From CAZEJK01 sp964512045 (lineage in GTDB: Bacteria; Acidobacteriota; Thermoanaerobaculia; Thermoanaerobaculales; Sulfomarinibacteraceae), in NCBI GenBank assembly GCA_964512045.1, contig CAZEJK010000321.1, forward strand, positions 1 through 5,705: a stretch of DNA of 5,705 bases, in the 5' to 3' direction. The notes under the pieces are model-generated. The model was not told the origin of the DNA. It saw only the letters and a program-made list of their open reading frames with translations, and made no database searches. Each line of letters starts with the position of its first letter. Position 1 is the first letter of the stretch. This document shows, in pieces, positions 5,515 through 5,705 of the stretch. The translations under genes were made by a program, and so were the position numbers.

Positions 5515-5558
5515 TGCGGGCATCCATCCCTGCCCGCATTGATGGCCCTGCGGGCAGG
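5515..5558. repeat. Three-part, mutually exclusive hairpins
   Basis: The segment tgcccgca (5531-5538) can pair upstream with tgcgggca (5515-5522; 8 bp, 8-nt loop). In its longer form, cctgcccgca (5529-5538), it can instead pair downstream with tgcgggcagg (5549-5558; 10 bp, 10-nt loop). It lies 38 bp after the DUF2442 stop codon. Confidence 0.65.
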
Positions 5559-5611
5559 CCACCCGTCAGAGCTCTGCAGCCGGTGGGAGCGCTCGTCGAT
5601 CGCGGTGGAGT

Positions 5612-5629
5612 GGCCGGCGCATGCCGGCC
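5612..5629. repeat. 7-bp GC-only hairpin
   Basis: The arms ggccggc (5612-5618) and gccggcc (5623-5629) flank the loop gcat. The stem is perfect. It is a short palindrome of the same general kind as its neighbours, with no assigned role. Confidence 0.6.
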
Positions 5630-5640
5630 GGGTGGTGGCT

Positions 5641-5667
5641 GGTGGTTGGGGCTTCCAGCCCCGACCG
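5641..5667 (-). repeat. 27-bp hairpin repeat, right copy of a distant inverted pair
   Basis: This is the exact reverse complement of 2839-2865. The core ggggct-tcc-agcccc (5648-5662) is itself a hairpin. The two copies face each other across about 2.8 kb containing all three two-gene cassettes. The match does not extend beyond 27 bases. Confidence 0.85.
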
Positions 5668-5705
5668 ATGGCCTTCCGAACGTAGCCTGTGCCTTCGGAC
5701 TGGCG

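Larger units (their letters stand above)
5478..5705. other. Gene-free right end with several hairpins
   Basis: No coding region is supported. The interval holds the alternative hairpins at 5515-5558, a 7-bp stem ggccggc-gcat-gccggcc at 5612-5629, and the 27-bp repeat at 5641-5667. There is no T-tract that would mark a canonical terminator for the DUF4160/DUF2442 pair. Confidence 0.6.

Overview
The window is GC-rich bacterial DNA from a genome assembly: ten Ns at 902-911 mark a scaffold gap. All recognisable genes lie on the + strand. There is no rRNA, tRNA, transposase or CRISPR array to fix the taxon. The GC-rich codon use, the dense small toxin-antitoxin (TA) modules and the palindromic intergenic repeats would suit a Chloroflexota-, Actinomycetota- or Deltaproteobacteria-like genome, but this is only an impression.

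Layout. (1) 1-253: the left edge cuts a 71-bp palindromic element, which is followed by a decayed partial copy and a short tandem repeat. (2) 254-2672: one large gene, interrupted by the gap, for a protein of at least about 800 residues. It has an N-terminal zinc-binding SEC-C motif, a conserved LGGRTPREAA segment and a C-terminal part that distantly recalls AcrVA2-like proteins. (3) 2673-2995: gene-free and rich in hairpins, with fragments of the 71-bp element. (4) 3031-3718: a VapBC-type pair, a ribbon-helix-helix antitoxin overlapping a PIN-domain RNase. A well-formed inverted repeat covers its predicted promoter. (5) 3719-4086: two complete 71-bp elements in tandem. (6) 4134-4777: a second pair, an AbrB/MazE-type antitoxin overlapping a PIN_3-family toxin by four bases, with its own promoter. 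(7) 4778-4952: a fourth, partly decayed 71-bp element. (8) 4976-5477: a DUF4160/DUF2442 pair overlapping by 11 bases, arranged like a TA module. (9) 5478-5705: gene-free, with several strong hairpins, including an exact inverted copy of a 27-bp sequence also found at 2839-2865.

How it fits together. After the SEC-C gene, the window is a string of three independent two-gene cassettes on one strand. Each has overlapping genes, the first two have a promoter that could be autoregulated, and each is separated from its neighbour by copies of one palindromic repeat in a single orientation. The repeat has two arms that pair with each other, and each arm can also fold into its own 7-bp hairpin with a 3-nt loop. 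One copy carries a paired, structure-preserving change. The most notable observations are this repeat and its position at the cassette junctions, the unusual SEC-C fusion protein, and the leaderless, operator-covered vapB promoter.
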